64,000 nt of DNA from Leptospira sp. WS60.C2 (GTDB taxonomy: Bacteria > Spirochaetota > Leptospiria > Leptospirales > Leptospiraceae), in the NCBI RefSeq assembly GCF_040833955.1, contig NZ_CP162133.1:496001-560000 (forward strand). The letters are read 5' to 3'. Shown here piece after piece: positions 1 to 9,101 of the stretch. A model generated the notes under the pieces. The model saw nothing but the letters and a program-made list of their open reading frames with translations, ran no database searches and was not told the origin of the DNA. How positions within the stretch are numbered: position 1 is the first letter of the stretch; each line of letters opens with the position of its first letter. The position numbers and the translations under genes were made by a program.

Positions 1-205
1 AATCGTGAAAGGATCTCCCGCAGACAAAGCAGGGCTCAATTTGAATGATGTGATCATTAGCTTCGACGGCAAACCAGTGCGTTCTCCAGAAGAACTCGTA
101 AGCCACGTGCTCGCGTCCACGATTGGAAAACGAATCGAACTAAAAATCATTCGAAATAAAAATGAAATCTTGACGTCCATCACTCCAGAGAAGAAACCCA
201 ATTGA
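1..205 (+). CDS. C-terminal end of an HtrA/DegP-like protease (PDZ domain), partial
   Basis: The reading frame is open from base 2 and ends with TGA at 203-205, so this is the 3' end of a gene that starts before the window. The visible part reads as the end of a PDZ domain: it begins [12 protein letters not shown], followed by [12 protein letters not shown]. In periplasmic S1C serine proteases (HtrA/DegP/DegQ) this pattern forms the peptide-binding pocket. The catalytic domain lies outside the window, so a different PDZ protein, such as a site-2 protease or a C-terminal processing protease, cannot be excluded. The next gene, ruvB, starts one base after the stop, which suggests co-transcription. 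Confidence 0.7.
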   Translation, partial: IVKGSPADKAGLNLNDVIISFDGKPVRSPEELVSHVLASTIGKRIELKIIRNKNEILTSITPEKKPN

Positions 206-206
206 G

Positions 207-1232
207 GTGAGTTTACGAGAAGATTGGCTGCAGGCGGGCGAAGAGGAACCAAACCTTCGCCCCACAAAACTGTCTGACTTCATTGGACAAAAAGAGGTTC
301 TAGCCAATCTCTCGGTCTATGTCGAAGCGGCACGCAAACGAAAAAGCCCTCTCGACCATGTCCTCATTTCGGGCCCCCCTGGCCTTGGGAAAACCACCCT
401 TGCCAATATCATTGCCAATGAACTGGCTGTGGCGTTTACGCCAACATCAGCCCCTGCTATTTCCAAAGGAGCAGATCTCGTTCGGTTTCTTACCCTTCTC
501 AAAACAAACGAAGTTCTCTTCATCGATGAAATCCATGGTTTTATCAAAAAACAGGAAGAACTTCTGTATCCTGCGATGGAAAACTTTTTTGTGGATTTGG
601 TCGTGGGCGAGGGTGTCACTGCCAATGCCTTACAGATCCAACTGCAACCGTTCACCTTAGTGGGGGCCACAACCAGATCGGGACTTGTGAGTGATCCACT
701 CAAATCTCGATTTGGCATCCATCTCAAATTGGATTTTTACACGGATGAAGAGATGCAAATCATTGTGGATCGTTCTGCCAGATTACTAGGTGTGGAACTG
801 GGGGAAGGTGTGGCGATGGAAGTGGGAAAACGAAGTCGCAAAACACCGAGAATTGCCAACCATCTATTAAAACGCGTACGTGATTTTGCAGAAGTTAACA
901 ACGAAACGTCCGTTAGTTTAAAAACATGTCGTTACGCCTTTGACCGAATGGGAGTCGATCATTTGGGTCTTGATGCTGTCGATCGTCAAATTTTGGACAT
1001 TCTCATCTCCCGTTATGGCGGTGGACCCGTGGGCATCAAACCGATTGCGGTTGTTTTGGGTGAGGAAGAACGAACGATCGAGGATACATACGAACCATTC
1101 CTTGTCCGTGTGGGTCTCATTGACCGTACCCCACAAGGCCGAGTGGCTACGAAAAAAGCTTACGAACATTTAGGACTTCCGTATCTTGGAAATACGGGAG
1201 AAAATCGTGAAAATGGCCCCACTCTCTTTTGA
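207..1232 (+). CDS. ruvB: Holliday junction branch migration helicase RuvB
   Basis: RuvB is the AAA+ motor that, with RuvA, drives branch migration of Holliday junctions. The 341-residue length is normal for the family. Walker A is GPPGLGKT (about residues 56-63), Walker B is FIDEIH (about 105-110), the sensor region is GATTRSG (about 153-159), and the arginine finger lies in SRFG (about 167-170). A winged-helix C-terminus follows. The segment after Walker B reads HGFIKKQEE, where most RuvBs have an HRLSPVVEE-like sequence; this is a local divergence rather than a lost catalytic motif. The start is GTG at 207, one base after the preceding stop. ruvA and ruvC are not in the window. Confidence 0.95.
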   Translation: MSLREDWLQAGEEEPNLRPTKLSDFIGQKEVLANLSVYVEAARKRKSPLDHVLISGPPGLGKTTLANIIANELAVAFTPTSAPAISKGADLVRFLTLLKTNEVLFIDEIHGFIKKQEELLYPAMENFFVDLVVGEGVTANALQIQLQPFTLVGATTRSGLVSDPLKSRFGIHLKLDFYTDEEMQIIVDRSARLLGVELGEGVAMEVGKRSRKTPRIANHLLKRVRDFAEVNNETSVSLKTCRYAFDRMGVDHLGLDAVDRQILDILISRYGGGPVGIKPIAVVLGEEERTIEDTYEPFLVRVGLIDRTPQGRVATKKAYEHLGLPYLGNTGENRENGPTLF

Positions 1233-2130
1233 TTTCCGATTACCCGAAAAAGAAGAAGGGGAGAAACGTCTCTTCTTTGCCTTTACCTTTGTGATCTTAC
1301 TCTCTTCCTTTTTTTTGGCTCACCTCATCACCCGGAATATGTTGTGGAAGATGTGGGCAGAAGAACAAGCCCAAGAAACCTTGGGACCAAAAGAAGAAGA
1401 GAAAATTTACGAAGTCCTAGTAGAACAACAGTTTATCAATCCAGATAAAAAAGATGAATACAAAGCACTTTCCAACAAAGATTCGTCAGGTGGTGGTGGG
1501 ATTACCGAAAAACAAGGATTTCATACACTCACTCAATTTCGAGAATTTATAATGGGTAGTGCGGCATCCACACCAAGTAAGGCACAACCAAAATCAGAAC
1601 AAACCAAAGATGACGAGCTCTTTGAAGTTGGTATTTTTAAGGCAGATCCTAAAACCAATTCCAATGCACAAGAAAGCCCGAACCAATCCGCAAGTTCTGG
1701 GCAAATGACAAAAATTCCATTCAACTATCGTTTCCAACAAGATTTTTTGTTTCGATGGGATGGAGCCAAAGCTCTCACGATTCCCACCAAACAACTTGCA
1801 GGTTATTATTACTTTAAAAACATGTTAAAACGAATTGAGGAATCTTTTGCTCCTCCTGGAGGAGGAAATTATGCCTATCGAGATATGGCAGGCATTGTTG
1901 CCCGGGAAGGAATCAAAGAAGGGGAAACCAAAGTCTTGTTTATGTTAAGCGAACAGGGGCAGGTTTTGGATGTAAGACTTGTTTCGTCTCAAGGGCAAGT
2001 AGTAGTGGACCAAGCTTGTCTTGATTCCATTCGCGGTCAAAACTTTGGTCCAGTTCCGGAAGAAGTCAAAGCCAAAGGTTTGATCTTTGGCATTAACTTC
2101 ATTTTTCCTGGAATGCGGTATTACCGCTAA
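1207..2130 (+). CDS. TonB-family energy transducer-like protein
   Basis: One N-terminal membrane segment ([19 protein letters not shown], about residues 25-43) is followed by a long polar, Gly/Gln/Ser-rich stretch and a C-terminal TonB-like domain. In that domain, [20 protein letters not shown] and then [16 protein letters not shown] match the usual TonB_C pattern. TonB proteins pass proton-motive force from an ExbB/ExbD complex to outer-membrane receptors; neither partner is in this window. An in-frame TTG at 1186 also exists, but GGGAG at about 1196-1200 sits at good spacing before GTG 1207 (ATG 1213 is also possible). The gene overlaps the ruvB end by about 26 bp, implying coupling. It could instead be a structural periplasm-spanning protein. 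Confidence 0.7.
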   Translation: MKMAPLSFDFRLPEKEEGEKRLFFAFTFVILLSSFFLAHLITRNMLWKMWAEEQAQETLGPKEEEKIYEVLVEQQFINPDKKDEYKALSNKDSSGGGGITEKQGFHTLTQFREFIMGSAASTPSKAQPKSEQTKDDELFEVGIFKADPKTNSNAQESPNQSASSGQMTKIPFNYRFQQDFLFRWDGAKALTIPTKQLAGYYYFKNMLKRIEESFAPPGGGNYAYRDMAGIVAREGIKEGETKVLFMLSEQGQVLDVRLVSSQGQVVVDQACLDSIRGQNFGPVPEEVKAKGLIFGINFIFPGMRYYR

Positions 2131-2140
2131 TCCTTAACAC

Positions 2141-2452
2141 TCATTCATTGACTAAGGTGCAACCGTATTCTTTGGATTGGAATTTTGCGGTATTGGTTCT
2201 TCCTAATCCTTTCACTGTCACAGATAAAATTTCTTTGTCTAGTTTGAATTCACTAATCGGAACCCATTGTCTTGCAAAATCATGGCACTGGTCTTCTGAC
2301 AATTCCATAACAAAGTAACAACTGCAATATTCTTTTGCATAAAAACTGGAGATGATGGAAGGAAAACTGGAGAGGTGTTTCCAATTCCATTGCGCCCAAA
2401 ACAAAAGTACTAAAAATAATAATGATAAGAAAATAGAGAGTTTACGTTTCAT
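2141..2452 (-). CDS. Small exported or membrane-anchored hypothetical protein
   Basis: This 103-residue protein is of unknown function. It begins MKRKLSIFLSLLFLVLLFW, a signal peptide or uncleaved anchor, and the remainder contains four cysteines (CSC, then single C residues at about 56 and 99) that could form disulfides in the periplasm. It ends about 10 bp from the converging TonB-like gene. It starts 4 bp after the stop of the serine hydrolase gene on the same strand, so the two are probably co-transcribed. No family was recognised. Confidence 0.6.
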   Translation of the reverse strand: MKRKLSIFLSLLFLVLLFWAQWNWKHLSSFPSIISSFYAKEYCSCYFVMELSEDQCHDFARQWVPISEFKLDKEILSVTVKGLGRTNTAKFQSKEYGCTLVNE

Positions 2453-2456
2453 AGGA

Positions 2457-3638
2457 TTACCGAATCACCGATTCCTTAACCAATTTTAAAAAATCATTTT
2501 TGATGAAAGCTTTTTCACGATCATCACCAAATCGAACCACAATCAAATCTAAGCTTGGGATGACATACAACATCTGTCCCCAGTGACCAAGTGCCGCAAA
2601 TGTATCTGCCGGTGCATCTGGCCAAGGTTCGTGGATGCCACGATTGGGAACTCCAGTGTTTGCATACCAATGGGCTGTATAATTGTCCTGTGCTAAGTCA
2701 TCTGAATACGGAGTGGTTTTGTAACCTGGGGCTGGTGTTCTTGCAAGTGTCACCCATCCTTCCGGTAACAAACGTTCCCCATTCCATACACCATCGTTTA
2801 AATACAAATATCCAATCTTCGCTAAGTCTCTTGCTGTCATATAAAGATAAGAAGAGCCAACATACGTTCCTGATCCATCACGTTCAAATGTAACATTGGT
2901 AATTCCAAGTGGTTTGAAGATTTGTTCGAAAGGAAGTTTGTCATACTCTTCGGCACCATATACTTTTTTTAAGATCGCTGAGAGTATATTGGTATCACAA
3001 CTGGAGTAATATACGTGTGTTCCAGGTTCGGAACGAAGAGGGAGGTTTGCACAAAAACTTCCCATATCCTTTCGTCCTCTTGTATACAACATGGCGATCA
3101 CAGACGATTTTAAAGGTCCACTTTCATACCCTTCTTCTGCAGCTAGACCAGAGGACATATTTAATAGATGGCGAATGGTGATTTTTTTATGTGCCTCATC
3201 TCGGCTGAGAGGTTCGTAATGGTAATAACCTGGGTCATCTAATTTGATCAGTCCTTGTTTGACTGCCACACCATACATCGCTTGTAAAATACTTTTTGTC
3301 ACTGACCATGTTAAGTGCACTTTGTCTTCTTTAAAGTTACGTGCGTATTTTTCATAAATCAGTTTCCCATTACGAAGAATGACAAGACCATCGGTTCGTC
3401 TTCCTTTGCGATCTGCTTCATCTCCTGTACGTGTAAATGCATACTCTTCTACTAATTTGAGTTTGGCGGAAGAAACACCCACTGATTCAGGTGTCACTAC
3501 TTTCCAATCAGGACTTGGCCACTCTGGTTTTATGCGTTTTGGCAATGGAGTGACATTTGGTTCTCCACCGAATGGTGAGAGATCCTTCCCACATTGAACT
3601 GTAAAGAGAACAAAGGTAAAGAAGAGAATGTGTTTCAT
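2457..3638 (-). CDS. Beta-lactamase-fold serine hydrolase, probable lipoprotein
   Basis: This is a class C beta-lactamase-fold serine hydrolase (Pfam Beta-lactamase family; 6-aminohexanoate-dimer hydrolase and esterase relatives). The nucleophile motif SxxK is SVTK in HLTWSVTKSILQAMYG. The second motif is probably YYSSCDTN, which resembles the YSS of the NylB-like group, and the third is GHWGQ near the C-terminus. The N-terminus MKHILFFTFVLFTVQCGKD looks like a lipoprotein signal with the cysteine at about residue 16. I chose ATG 3638 rather than the in-frame ATG at 3653 because AGGA lies about 8 bases upstream and the signal peptide then starts properly. The substrate is unknown; it may be an esterase, amidase or peptidase, and resistance to beta-lactams is not implied. 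Confidence 0.8.
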   Translation of the reverse strand: MKHILFFTFVLFTVQCGKDLSPFGGEPNVTPLPKRIKPEWPSPDWKVVTPESVGVSSAKLKLVEEYAFTRTGDEADRKGRRTDGLVILRNGKLIYEKYARNFKEDKVHLTWSVTKSILQAMYGVAVKQGLIKLDDPGYYHYEPLSRDEAHKKITIRHLLNMSSGLAAEEGYESGPLKSSVIAMLYTRGRKDMGSFCANLPLRSEPGTHVYYSSCDTNILSAILKKVYGAEEYDKLPFEQIFKPLGITNVTFERDGSGTYVGSSYLYMTARDLAKIGYLYLNDGVWNGERLLPEGWVTLARTPAPGYKTTPYSDDLAQDNYTAHWYANTGVPNRGIHEPWPDAPADTFAALGHWGQMLYVIPSLDLIVVRFGDDREKAFIKNDFLKLVKESVIR

Positions 3639-3711
3639 AGAATTCCTAATCATGATTCGAAAGAGAATTCTAAGCAGATAAATTCCGTTTGAAAAGGAAA
3701 AAAGAAATTTG

Positions 3712-4125
3712 TTAGGCTTTTTCTGCGTATCCTTTTAATTTTTGCACCATAGAAAAAAGACCATTTCTTCTGGAGATAGATAAAAACTTTGCAAGTCCCA
3801 CTTCTTCAATGAAACTTAAGGATGCATTTGCTATATCTTCTGGACTTTGTCCTGAAAAAACTCGTATGAGTATGGCGATCAATCCTTTTGTAAGTGCTGT
3901 ATCACTGTCCGCATCAAATTCCAATCTTCCTTCTATAAGTTTGGGTGCGACCCAGACACGAGATTGGCAACCCGGGACTAAGTATTCTTCTGTTCGTTTT
4001 TCATCGGGAAATTTTGGTAATTCTTCACCTAACTCAATTAGGTATTGAAACTTTTCTTCCCAATCAGTGAGTTCAGAAAACTCAGAGATAATTTCTTTTT
4101 GGATTTCTTCAATGTTTCGTTTCAT
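3712..4125 (-). CDS. sufE: Cysteine desulfuration protein SufE
   Basis: SufE accepts sulfane sulfur from the desulfurase SufS and passes it to Fe-S cluster assembly. The 137-residue length and the core sequence fit the family: [16 protein letters not shown] near the N-terminus and the active-site segment [10 protein letters not shown], whose cysteine (about residue 53) is the sulfur carrier. No sufS or sufBCD is adjacent. The gene is last of a three-gene minus-strand unit, and its start overlaps the preceding hypothetical gene by 17 bp. Confidence 0.9.
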   Translation of the reverse strand: MKRNIEEIQKEIISEFSELTDWEEKFQYLIELGEELPKFPDEKRTEEYLVPGCQSRVWVAPKLIEGRLEFDADSDTALTKGLIAILIRVFSGQSPEDIANASLSFIEEVGLAKFLSISRRNGLFSMVQKLKGYAEKA

Positions 4126-4558
4126 TTGTAGAACTTCCTTTAGGAATCTCCGTAAATTTTTCTTTTTTTCTCATGTAGAACTGATGAAAGTTAGACTTAG
4201 AAACATTCTGTATTTCGACTCGGTTCACGGTAGAGACAGTGAGTTCATATAAATCACCATCTTTATGGAAAAAATAATCCATCCTTAGTTTTTCTTCTAA
4301 GGAATATTCAACTTCATCCCAAATTAATTTTTTACCATCAAAGTCTACATACAAACATTGAGGAGGTTTTGAAAGCACATAACAAAACTCACCTGGTTTA
4401 GGTACACCTTTATAAAATAAACCGCAGCCGAAGCTAAGTAAGAAAGACAAACCTATACCGAATCCAAAGAACTTAAGACGATCGACGTGTATAAATAAAA
4501 TCCTCTTAGCATTTTGATTTAGAAGATACTCAGAGGATTTTCTTTCATTGTTTCTCAT
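4109..4558 (-). CDS. Hypothetical lipoprotein or membrane protein
   Basis: This 149-residue protein has no recognised family. A hydrophobic segment [18 protein letters not shown] (about residues 30-47), preceded by basic residues, ends in a cysteine that could act as a lipobox; otherwise it is a membrane anchor. The rest is polar with two further cysteines (about 58 and 68). The start overlaps the stop of the upstream gene by 4 bp (ATGA) and the end overlaps sufE by 17 bp, so translation is probably coupled. In-frame starts nearer the hydrophobic segment are possible. Confidence 0.55.
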   Translation of the reverse strand: MRNNERKSSEYLLNQNAKRILFIHVDRLKFFGFGIGLSFLLSFGCGLFYKGVPKPGEFCYVLSKPPQCLYVDFDGKKLIWDEVEYSLEEKLRMDYFFHKDGDLYELTVSTVNRVEIQNVSKSNFHQFYMRKKEKFTEIPKGSSTNETKH

Positions 4559-5571
4559 TCTTTTTGATCCGACGATAAATCCAATTTGGTTTTGAGGCCT
4601 GGTTTTTCTTTGATGAACTGGGAAATCAAAATTGGAATTTCAGGATTCTTTTTTCCCGTTGTGAGATAAAACTCTTCCAAGAGATCAATTCCTTTCTGCG
4701 AAATGTTTTGCAAATGAAATATAGTTGCTTCTGTGATGATAGAAGTTTCGGTGATTCGATCTGGGTTATTGGTTTTGGCTTGGCGTAATAAGGACAAAGC
4801 CCCTACGTAATCTTTTTTATAATACTTACCGAGACCGCGTAGAAAATTTTCTTCTCTTGGTGTGAATTGGATTCCTATTTTGTAGTTTGGATCCTTTGTG
4901 AGAGTGATCAAATGATCGAGTCCTGCTGCATCACCTGCAAGCATTGTGTTAAATGTGAGAAGCCAAATGTAAACAGACTGTAGTTCCAGTGACAATTTGG
5001 AACGATCTAAATTCCCATACTCACTAACTAATATTTGTGGTCGTTTCACACCCCGATGTGTTTCCCCAAGGAATAATAAAACTCGATTGTTTTCCCAATC
5101 AGTAAACGGTGAGGAAGAATATGCCTCTGCCGTCCTCGCATTCCAAAAGATAGAATCTAACGTGGAATCTGCCAGCACAGAGGAACCTATGAATTCCCGA
5201 AAGGGGGATCCTAAGTGTAAAATCAAACTGTCATGGTCGAATAAAATCCCAATGCGATTCAAATTCCAAAACAAACTACGAGCCACCAAATGAAAGGCGA
5301 CTGGATCAGTTGGGTCTTTTTCGGAGTAAGTAGTGGCAATCGACTGGAAGTCTTCAATCTCCTTTTCTTTTAAGGAGCCTGATTTCCATAATTCGATCGT
5401 TTTTTCTTTGGTCTTTTCTGCCCTCACACTTTGGTCTTTGGCAAAAAGAAAATAAATTTCTTTTCTATAGGTAAACCCTAAAGCGGAAAGACCGAGCGCT
5501 AAAACCAATAAAAATAGCGGTGCCTTTGATTTCTTCTTTCTATGCGGTTCGTACCGGGAGTAAATCGCCAT
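4555..5571 (-). CDS. Membrane-anchored hypothetical protein, possibly repeat-rich helical
   Basis: I place the start at ATG 5571 (MAIYSRYEPHRKKK), giving 338 residues. The open frame runs further upstream to 5811, but that extension is low-complexity, Ser-rich and antisense to the small zinc-ribbon gene at 5642-5821, so it is not real. After a basic N-terminus comes one membrane helix (APLFLLVLALGLSALGFTY, about residues 18-36). The helix is followed by a long helical periplasmic part resembling TPR-type repeats (for example KYYKKDYVGALSLLRQAKT). The function is unknown; scaffolding or envelope roles are typical for such proteins. It heads the unit ending in sufE and is divergent from the zinc-ribbon gene. 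Confidence 0.65.
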   Translation of the reverse strand: MAIYSRYEPHRKKKSKAPLFLLVLALGLSALGFTYRKEIYFLFAKDQSVRAEKTKEKTIELWKSGSLKEKEIEDFQSIATTYSEKDPTDPVAFHLVARSLFWNLNRIGILFDHDSLILHLGSPFREFIGSSVLADSTLDSIFWNARTAEAYSSSPFTDWENNRVLLFLGETHRGVKRPQILVSEYGNLDRSKLSLELQSVYIWLLTFNTMLAGDAAGLDHLITLTKDPNYKIGIQFTPREENFLRGLGKYYKKDYVGALSLLRQAKTNNPDRITETSIITEATIFHLQNISQKGIDLLEEFYLTTGKKNPEIPILISQFIKEKPGLKTKLDLSSDQKE

Positions 5572-5641
5572 TGTTTGTTCCCATTTTTTTTTGCCCTCCC
5601 CACTTGACACGGCTTTTTCTTTGTGATTTAGTGAGAAGAGT

Positions 5642-5821
5642 ATGGAAGATGACTTTTTAGATGATGACGAATTCGATGCAGAAAGCCTAAACGAAGACGT
5701 TGTAACGTATGCGTGTGAGGACTGTGACCATCGTTGGGAAGCGGAAGGTGAGGATGAATACCTCGACTCTTGGGAATTGATCTGCCCGATGTGCGGATCT
5801 TCCAATATCACCGAACTATAA
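5642..5821 (+). CDS. Small acidic zinc-ribbon protein (59 aa)
   Basis: A short gene easily missed by length cut-offs. It encodes 59 residues beginning MEDDFLDDDEFDAESL, a very acidic N-terminal half, then CEDCDHRW and, after about 20 residues, CPMCGSSNI. The two CxxC pairs form a typical zinc-ribbon knuckle pair, as in FmdB-like and Zn-ribbon regulators. It begins 70 bp from the divergent membrane-protein gene and ends one base before the next plus-strand gene, so it heads the long operon running to 11940. The role is unknown; a nucleic-acid- or protein-binding adaptor is a guess. The cysteine spacing and the tight spacing to the next gene support a real gene. Confidence 0.75.
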   Translation: MEDDFLDDDEFDAESLNEDVVTYACEDCDHRWEAEGEDEYLDSWELICPMCGSSNITEL

Positions 5822-5822
5822 T

Positions 5823-6350
5823 TTGACTTTATCCCATTCTCTTTTTTGTCTTTTGTTTGTTCCTGCGGTTTTATGGAGTGAATCTTCTGGATTTTCCACT
5901 CTTTATGCAGAATTCAAAAAAGGAAATTATTCTCTCGTTTCTAAACAATCGCTCCAATATCTGAATGGACGAGAGCCAGAAAAAGATCCAAGGATCTTTT
6001 TTCTGTATGTTTCAACTGAAGAAAACTGGTCAAACCTCAAATCGAAAGTTAGTAAGGAAGAATCACCTAACTTTCGATCATCGCCTCATTATTGGAATGC
6101 CATTTATTTATTTATGGAACGTGCCCTTGTGTTTGGGGAATCAGATCTTCTCGTCGAATGGGGAAAAGATTTCCAAAAAAATGGAAAACAGAGTCCTAAA
6201 TACAATGATGCACTGTTGTTATACGGATTTGGATTGTTGGATTTAAAAAACGATTCGGAAGCTAAAAAGATTTTTTCTGAAATCGAAGCCAATTCACCTT
6301 CCAAACACATCCTCTCTCAATTAGAAGAACTCAAATCCGTTGGTAGATAA
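5823..6350 (+). CDS. Exported hypothetical protein, TPR-like
   Basis: This 175-residue protein starts with TTG at 5823, one base after the upstream stop. The N-terminus LSHSLFCLLFVPAVLWSES is a plausible signal peptide. The mature part is helical with a repeat-like look (for example YNDALLLYGFGLLDLKN followed by SEAKKIFSEIEAN), which suggests one or two TPR-like units. Its stop codon TAA is directly followed by the rsmD ATG, so the genes are translationally linked. No specific family was recognised. Confidence 0.6.
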   Translation: MTLSHSLFCLLFVPAVLWSESSGFSTLYAEFKKGNYSLVSKQSLQYLNGREPEKDPRIFFLYVSTEENWSNLKSKVSKEESPNFRSSPHYWNAIYLFMERALVFGESDLLVEWGKDFQKNGKQSPKYNDALLLYGFGLLDLKNDSEAKKIFSEIEANSPSKHILSQLEELKSVGR

Positions 6351-6965
6351 ATGAAAGGTCTTCGTGTCACACAAGGCAAGTGGAAAGGAAAAGAAATTCC
6401 ATCTCCTCCAGATGTGTCAGGCCATCTCAACTTCACGAATAGCCTCGTTAAAAAAGCCATCTTTTCTCTTTTGGATTCTCGGTTGCTTTCCTGGGGTTTA
6501 CGTTTTGATTCCGTATTGTTTTGTGATTATTTTGCTGGTAGTGGACAGATCTCGGCAGAGGCATATAGCCTATCTGTAAAACGGTTACTCACCTACGAAC
6601 TGGACCAAACTCGGTTTCGTAATTTACATTCGCTCTTTCGTGGGCTTCCCAATGTTCAATTGTTTCGAAAAGATGCCACCAAACATGCATTAAAATGGGA
6701 AATGGGTGATGAGATGGCTTATATTTTTTACTTAGATCCACCATATACCTACTGGTCAGAAACTCCCGCAAGAATGAAAGGGATGTTGGAAGAATTATAC
6801 CGATTCTGCGTCTCGACAAAAAAACCTTTTTTGATTTTATGTCAAATTCCCGAACACCAAACCACAAAAAACATCTGGGTGAATGTTCCTTATAAAATCA
6901 GAGAATACGGAAGTCATTTTATCATTGAAACAGGTTATGAACCAATCGAAACCCGAGAAGAGTGA
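6351..6965 (+). CDS. rsmD: RsmD-family 16S rRNA (guanine-N2) methyltransferase
   Basis: RsmD methylates G966 of 16S rRNA using S-adenosylmethionine. Seen here: an N-terminal RVTQGKWKGKEIPSP segment, VKKAIFSLLD, the SAM-binding motif DYFAGSGQISAEA (about residues 63-75), and the catalytic FYLDPPYTYW motif (about 125-134), which is the (N/D)PPY signature of amino-group methyltransferases. The 204-residue length is normal. It sits in an operon of envelope genes, with the PBP1C-like gene overlapping or following immediately. Confidence 0.85.
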   Translation: MKGLRVTQGKWKGKEIPSPPDVSGHLNFTNSLVKKAIFSLLDSRLLSWGLRFDSVLFCDYFAGSGQISAEAYSLSVKRLLTYELDQTRFRNLHSLFRGLPNVQLFRKDATKHALKWEMGDEMAYIFYLDPPYTYWSETPARMKGMLEELYRFCVSTKKPFLILCQIPEHQTTKNIWVNVPYKIREYGSHFIIETGYEPIETREE

Positions 6966-7005
6966 AAGCCCGTCTAGTTTCGGTCTCGTTCATTTTTTCT
7001 GTCTC

Positions 7006-9096
7006 ATGCGTAAGAAATGGCATTTCTTTTATGTATTTCTTTTTTTTGTCTTCTTTTCCTTTCCCATCCTTGCTCTTCCTAACTACACGGAGGTTAAATC
7101 TAATTACAAGCCATCTGACGTACGTTTGTTGGACAGAAAAGGGGAAGTAATTCAGAGGCTTCGAGTCAGAAAGGAATACCGTTCCGAAGAATGGGTGGAG
7201 TTTTCAGATTTTCCTAAGTCTCTTGTGGAAGCAGTCATCCATGCCGAAGACAAAAGATTTTGGGAACACAAGGGTATAGATGGAAATGCTATGGTTGCTT
7301 CCCTTTGGACAAGCCTCAAAGGTTCTTCCCTTCGTGGTGCCTCTACTATTACGATGCAATTGGTTACGATTCTCGATCATGAATTGCAACCCAAAGGAAG
7401 AGAAAGAAAATCTTTATTCCAGAAAATCAAACAGATCCATCGTGCAACTGAGTTAGAATCCTTTTGGACCAAAGAAGAAATTTTTACGGCGTATCTCAAT
7501 TTAATTTATTTTCGAGGAGAATTGAAAGGCATTTCGTCAGCCACACAAGGATTGTATCGAAAGTCAGTCACTTCCCTCACACCGAATGAATCTTATTTGT
7601 TAGCGGCCCTCATTCGTTCTCCACAAAGTTCCATTGAAACGATCTCTAAACGTGTATGTGCACTCAAATGGGAAAGAGATGGTGTTTCTTCTGATTGTGA
7701 AGAAGTTAAACGATTTGTCCGCGAAAGTCTTTTTCGAAATACTGACTACTCACAACAACCATCCCATGTTCCACTATTTGCAAAATCAGTCTTAGAGTTT
7801 GGTGTTCCATCGGGAACCAAGGAACAAACTATCAATACTTCCCTTTCCTTTTTTTACCAAAGAAAGGTAGAAGAGATCTTGAGAAGAAACATCAAAACAT
7901 TAGAAAATCGGAATGTGAAAGATGGGGCAGTGCTTGTTTTGGAAAACAAAACGGGAAAAGTGTTAGCGTATGTTTCCAACATTGGTAAGGATAGTTCTGT
8001 TTCACAGTTGGATTTAATACGAACCAGAAGGCAAGTGGGTTCCACTTTGAAACCTTTTGTGTATGCCTTGAATTTTGAGCAAAAAAAACTTACGCCCAAT
8101 TCCATTCTTTCTGATTCACCCATCGGAATTCCTGTCCACCAAGGAATTTATCGGCCACTCAATTATGATAAATCCTATAAAGGCAATGTGACTGTAAGAG
8201 AGAGTTTGGCATCTTCTCTCAATATCCCTGCGATCCGGGCATTGTCTTTTTTAGATGTAAACGAATTTGTCTCTCTTTTGGAAAGTTTGGGAATTCATGG
8301 TTTGCAATATCCTGAATTTTATGGACCCTCACTTGCCCTCGGTGCCGCAGACATTAGTTTATTAGAACTTACCAATGCATATCGAGTGTTTGCCAATGGG
8401 GGAATGTATTCGAAAGTCCAATGGACACGGGATGAAGAAATACAAAACCCAAAAAAGATTTTTTCTCCCCAAGTGAGTTATTTCATTTCTGATATTCTTT
8501 CAGATAGAGAAGCAAGGTCGCTTGGATTTGGTTGGGATAATTTTTTATCCACATCTTACTACACTTCCGTTAAAACTGGAACGAGCCAAGATATAAGAGA
8601 CAACTGGTGCATCGGTTATTCTGAACACTATACAGTCGGAGTTTGGGTCGGCAATCCTACAGGAAGTCCCATGTTAGATGTATCTGGGATCACAGGCGCC
8701 GCTCCTGTTTGGCGTGAAACCATGGACTTATTACAAGAAACTTTACCTTCGAAACTACAACCAATGATTGTGGACCATTCCACCATAGAAATCGATTCGT
8801 TTTCGGATCTAAATTCGTCTAAACTAAACCATATAGAAAAAACGAAATCGTTTCGAATTTTGACTCCAGTGAGTGGTAGTATTTTTGCTTTGGATCCAGA
8901 TATTCCGAATGGTCGGCAAAAAATCCTCTTTACAATCAGTTCTTACGATGTTTCGTATTCTTATCATTTAAACGATGTATTTCTTGCGAAAGCAGGAGAA
9001 CCTTTTCTCTGGGAACCAAAAAAAGGAGAGTATCGATTAGAAATTAAAGACAACAATCTTAAAGTAGTTTCCTTGTCTTTATTCGAAGTTCGATAA
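7006..9096 (+). CDS. pbpC: Penicillin-binding protein 1C-type peptidoglycan glycosyltransferase/transpeptidase
   Basis: This is a bifunctional murein synthase anchored in the inner membrane. One N-terminal helix (about residues 6-23) is followed by a GT51 glycosyltransferase domain with HAEDKRFWEHKGID (catalytic Glu at about 81) and GASTITMQL. The transpeptidase domain has STLK (about 346-349), SLN (about 404-406) and KTG (about 523-525). The C-terminal domain (about 615-696, with SGSIFALDPDIPNGRQK) is typical of PBP1C. Length from ATG 7006 is 696 residues. The frame is open upstream, and ATG 6937, inside rsmD, is an alternative start giving a longer cytoplasmic tail. Neither start has a strong ribosome-binding site. 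No alpha-2-macroglobulin partner (yfhM) is adjacent. Confidence 0.85.
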   Translation: MRKKWHFFYVFLFFVFFSFPILALPNYTEVKSNYKPSDVRLLDRKGEVIQRLRVRKEYRSEEWVEFSDFPKSLVEAVIHAEDKRFWEHKGIDGNAMVASLWTSLKGSSLRGASTITMQLVTILDHELQPKGRERKSLFQKIKQIHRATELESFWTKEEIFTAYLNLIYFRGELKGISSATQGLYRKSVTSLTPNESYLLAALIRSPQSSIETISKRVCALKWERDGVSSDCEEVKRFVRESLFRNTDYSQQPSHVPLFAKSVLEFGVPSGTKEQTINTSLSFFYQRKVEEILRRNIKTLENRNVKDGAVLVLENKTGKVLAYVSNIGKDSSVSQLDLIRTRRQVGSTLKPFVYALNFEQKKLTPNSILSDSPIGIPVHQGIYRPLNYDKSYKGNVTVRESLASSLNIPAIRALSFLDVNEFVSLLESLGIHGLQYPEFYGPSLALGAADISLLELTNAYRVFANGGMYSKVQWTRDEEIQNPKKIFSPQVSYFISDILSDREARSLGFGWDNFLSTSYYTSVKTGTSQDIRDNWCIGYSEHYTVGVWVGNPTGSPMLDVSGITGAAPVWRETMDLLQETLPSKLQPMIVDHSTIEIDSFSDLNSSKLNHIEKTKSFRILTPVSGSIFALDPDIPNGRQKILFTISSYDVSYSYHLNDVFLAKAGEPFLWEPKKGEYRLEIKDNNLKVVSLSLFEVR

Positions 9097-9101
9097 CACA
9101 C

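Noticed and set aside
1186..1206. TTG 1186 as start of the TonB-like gene
   Set aside because: GTG 1207 has GGGAG at proper spacing, and the longer start adds only residues inside ruvB.
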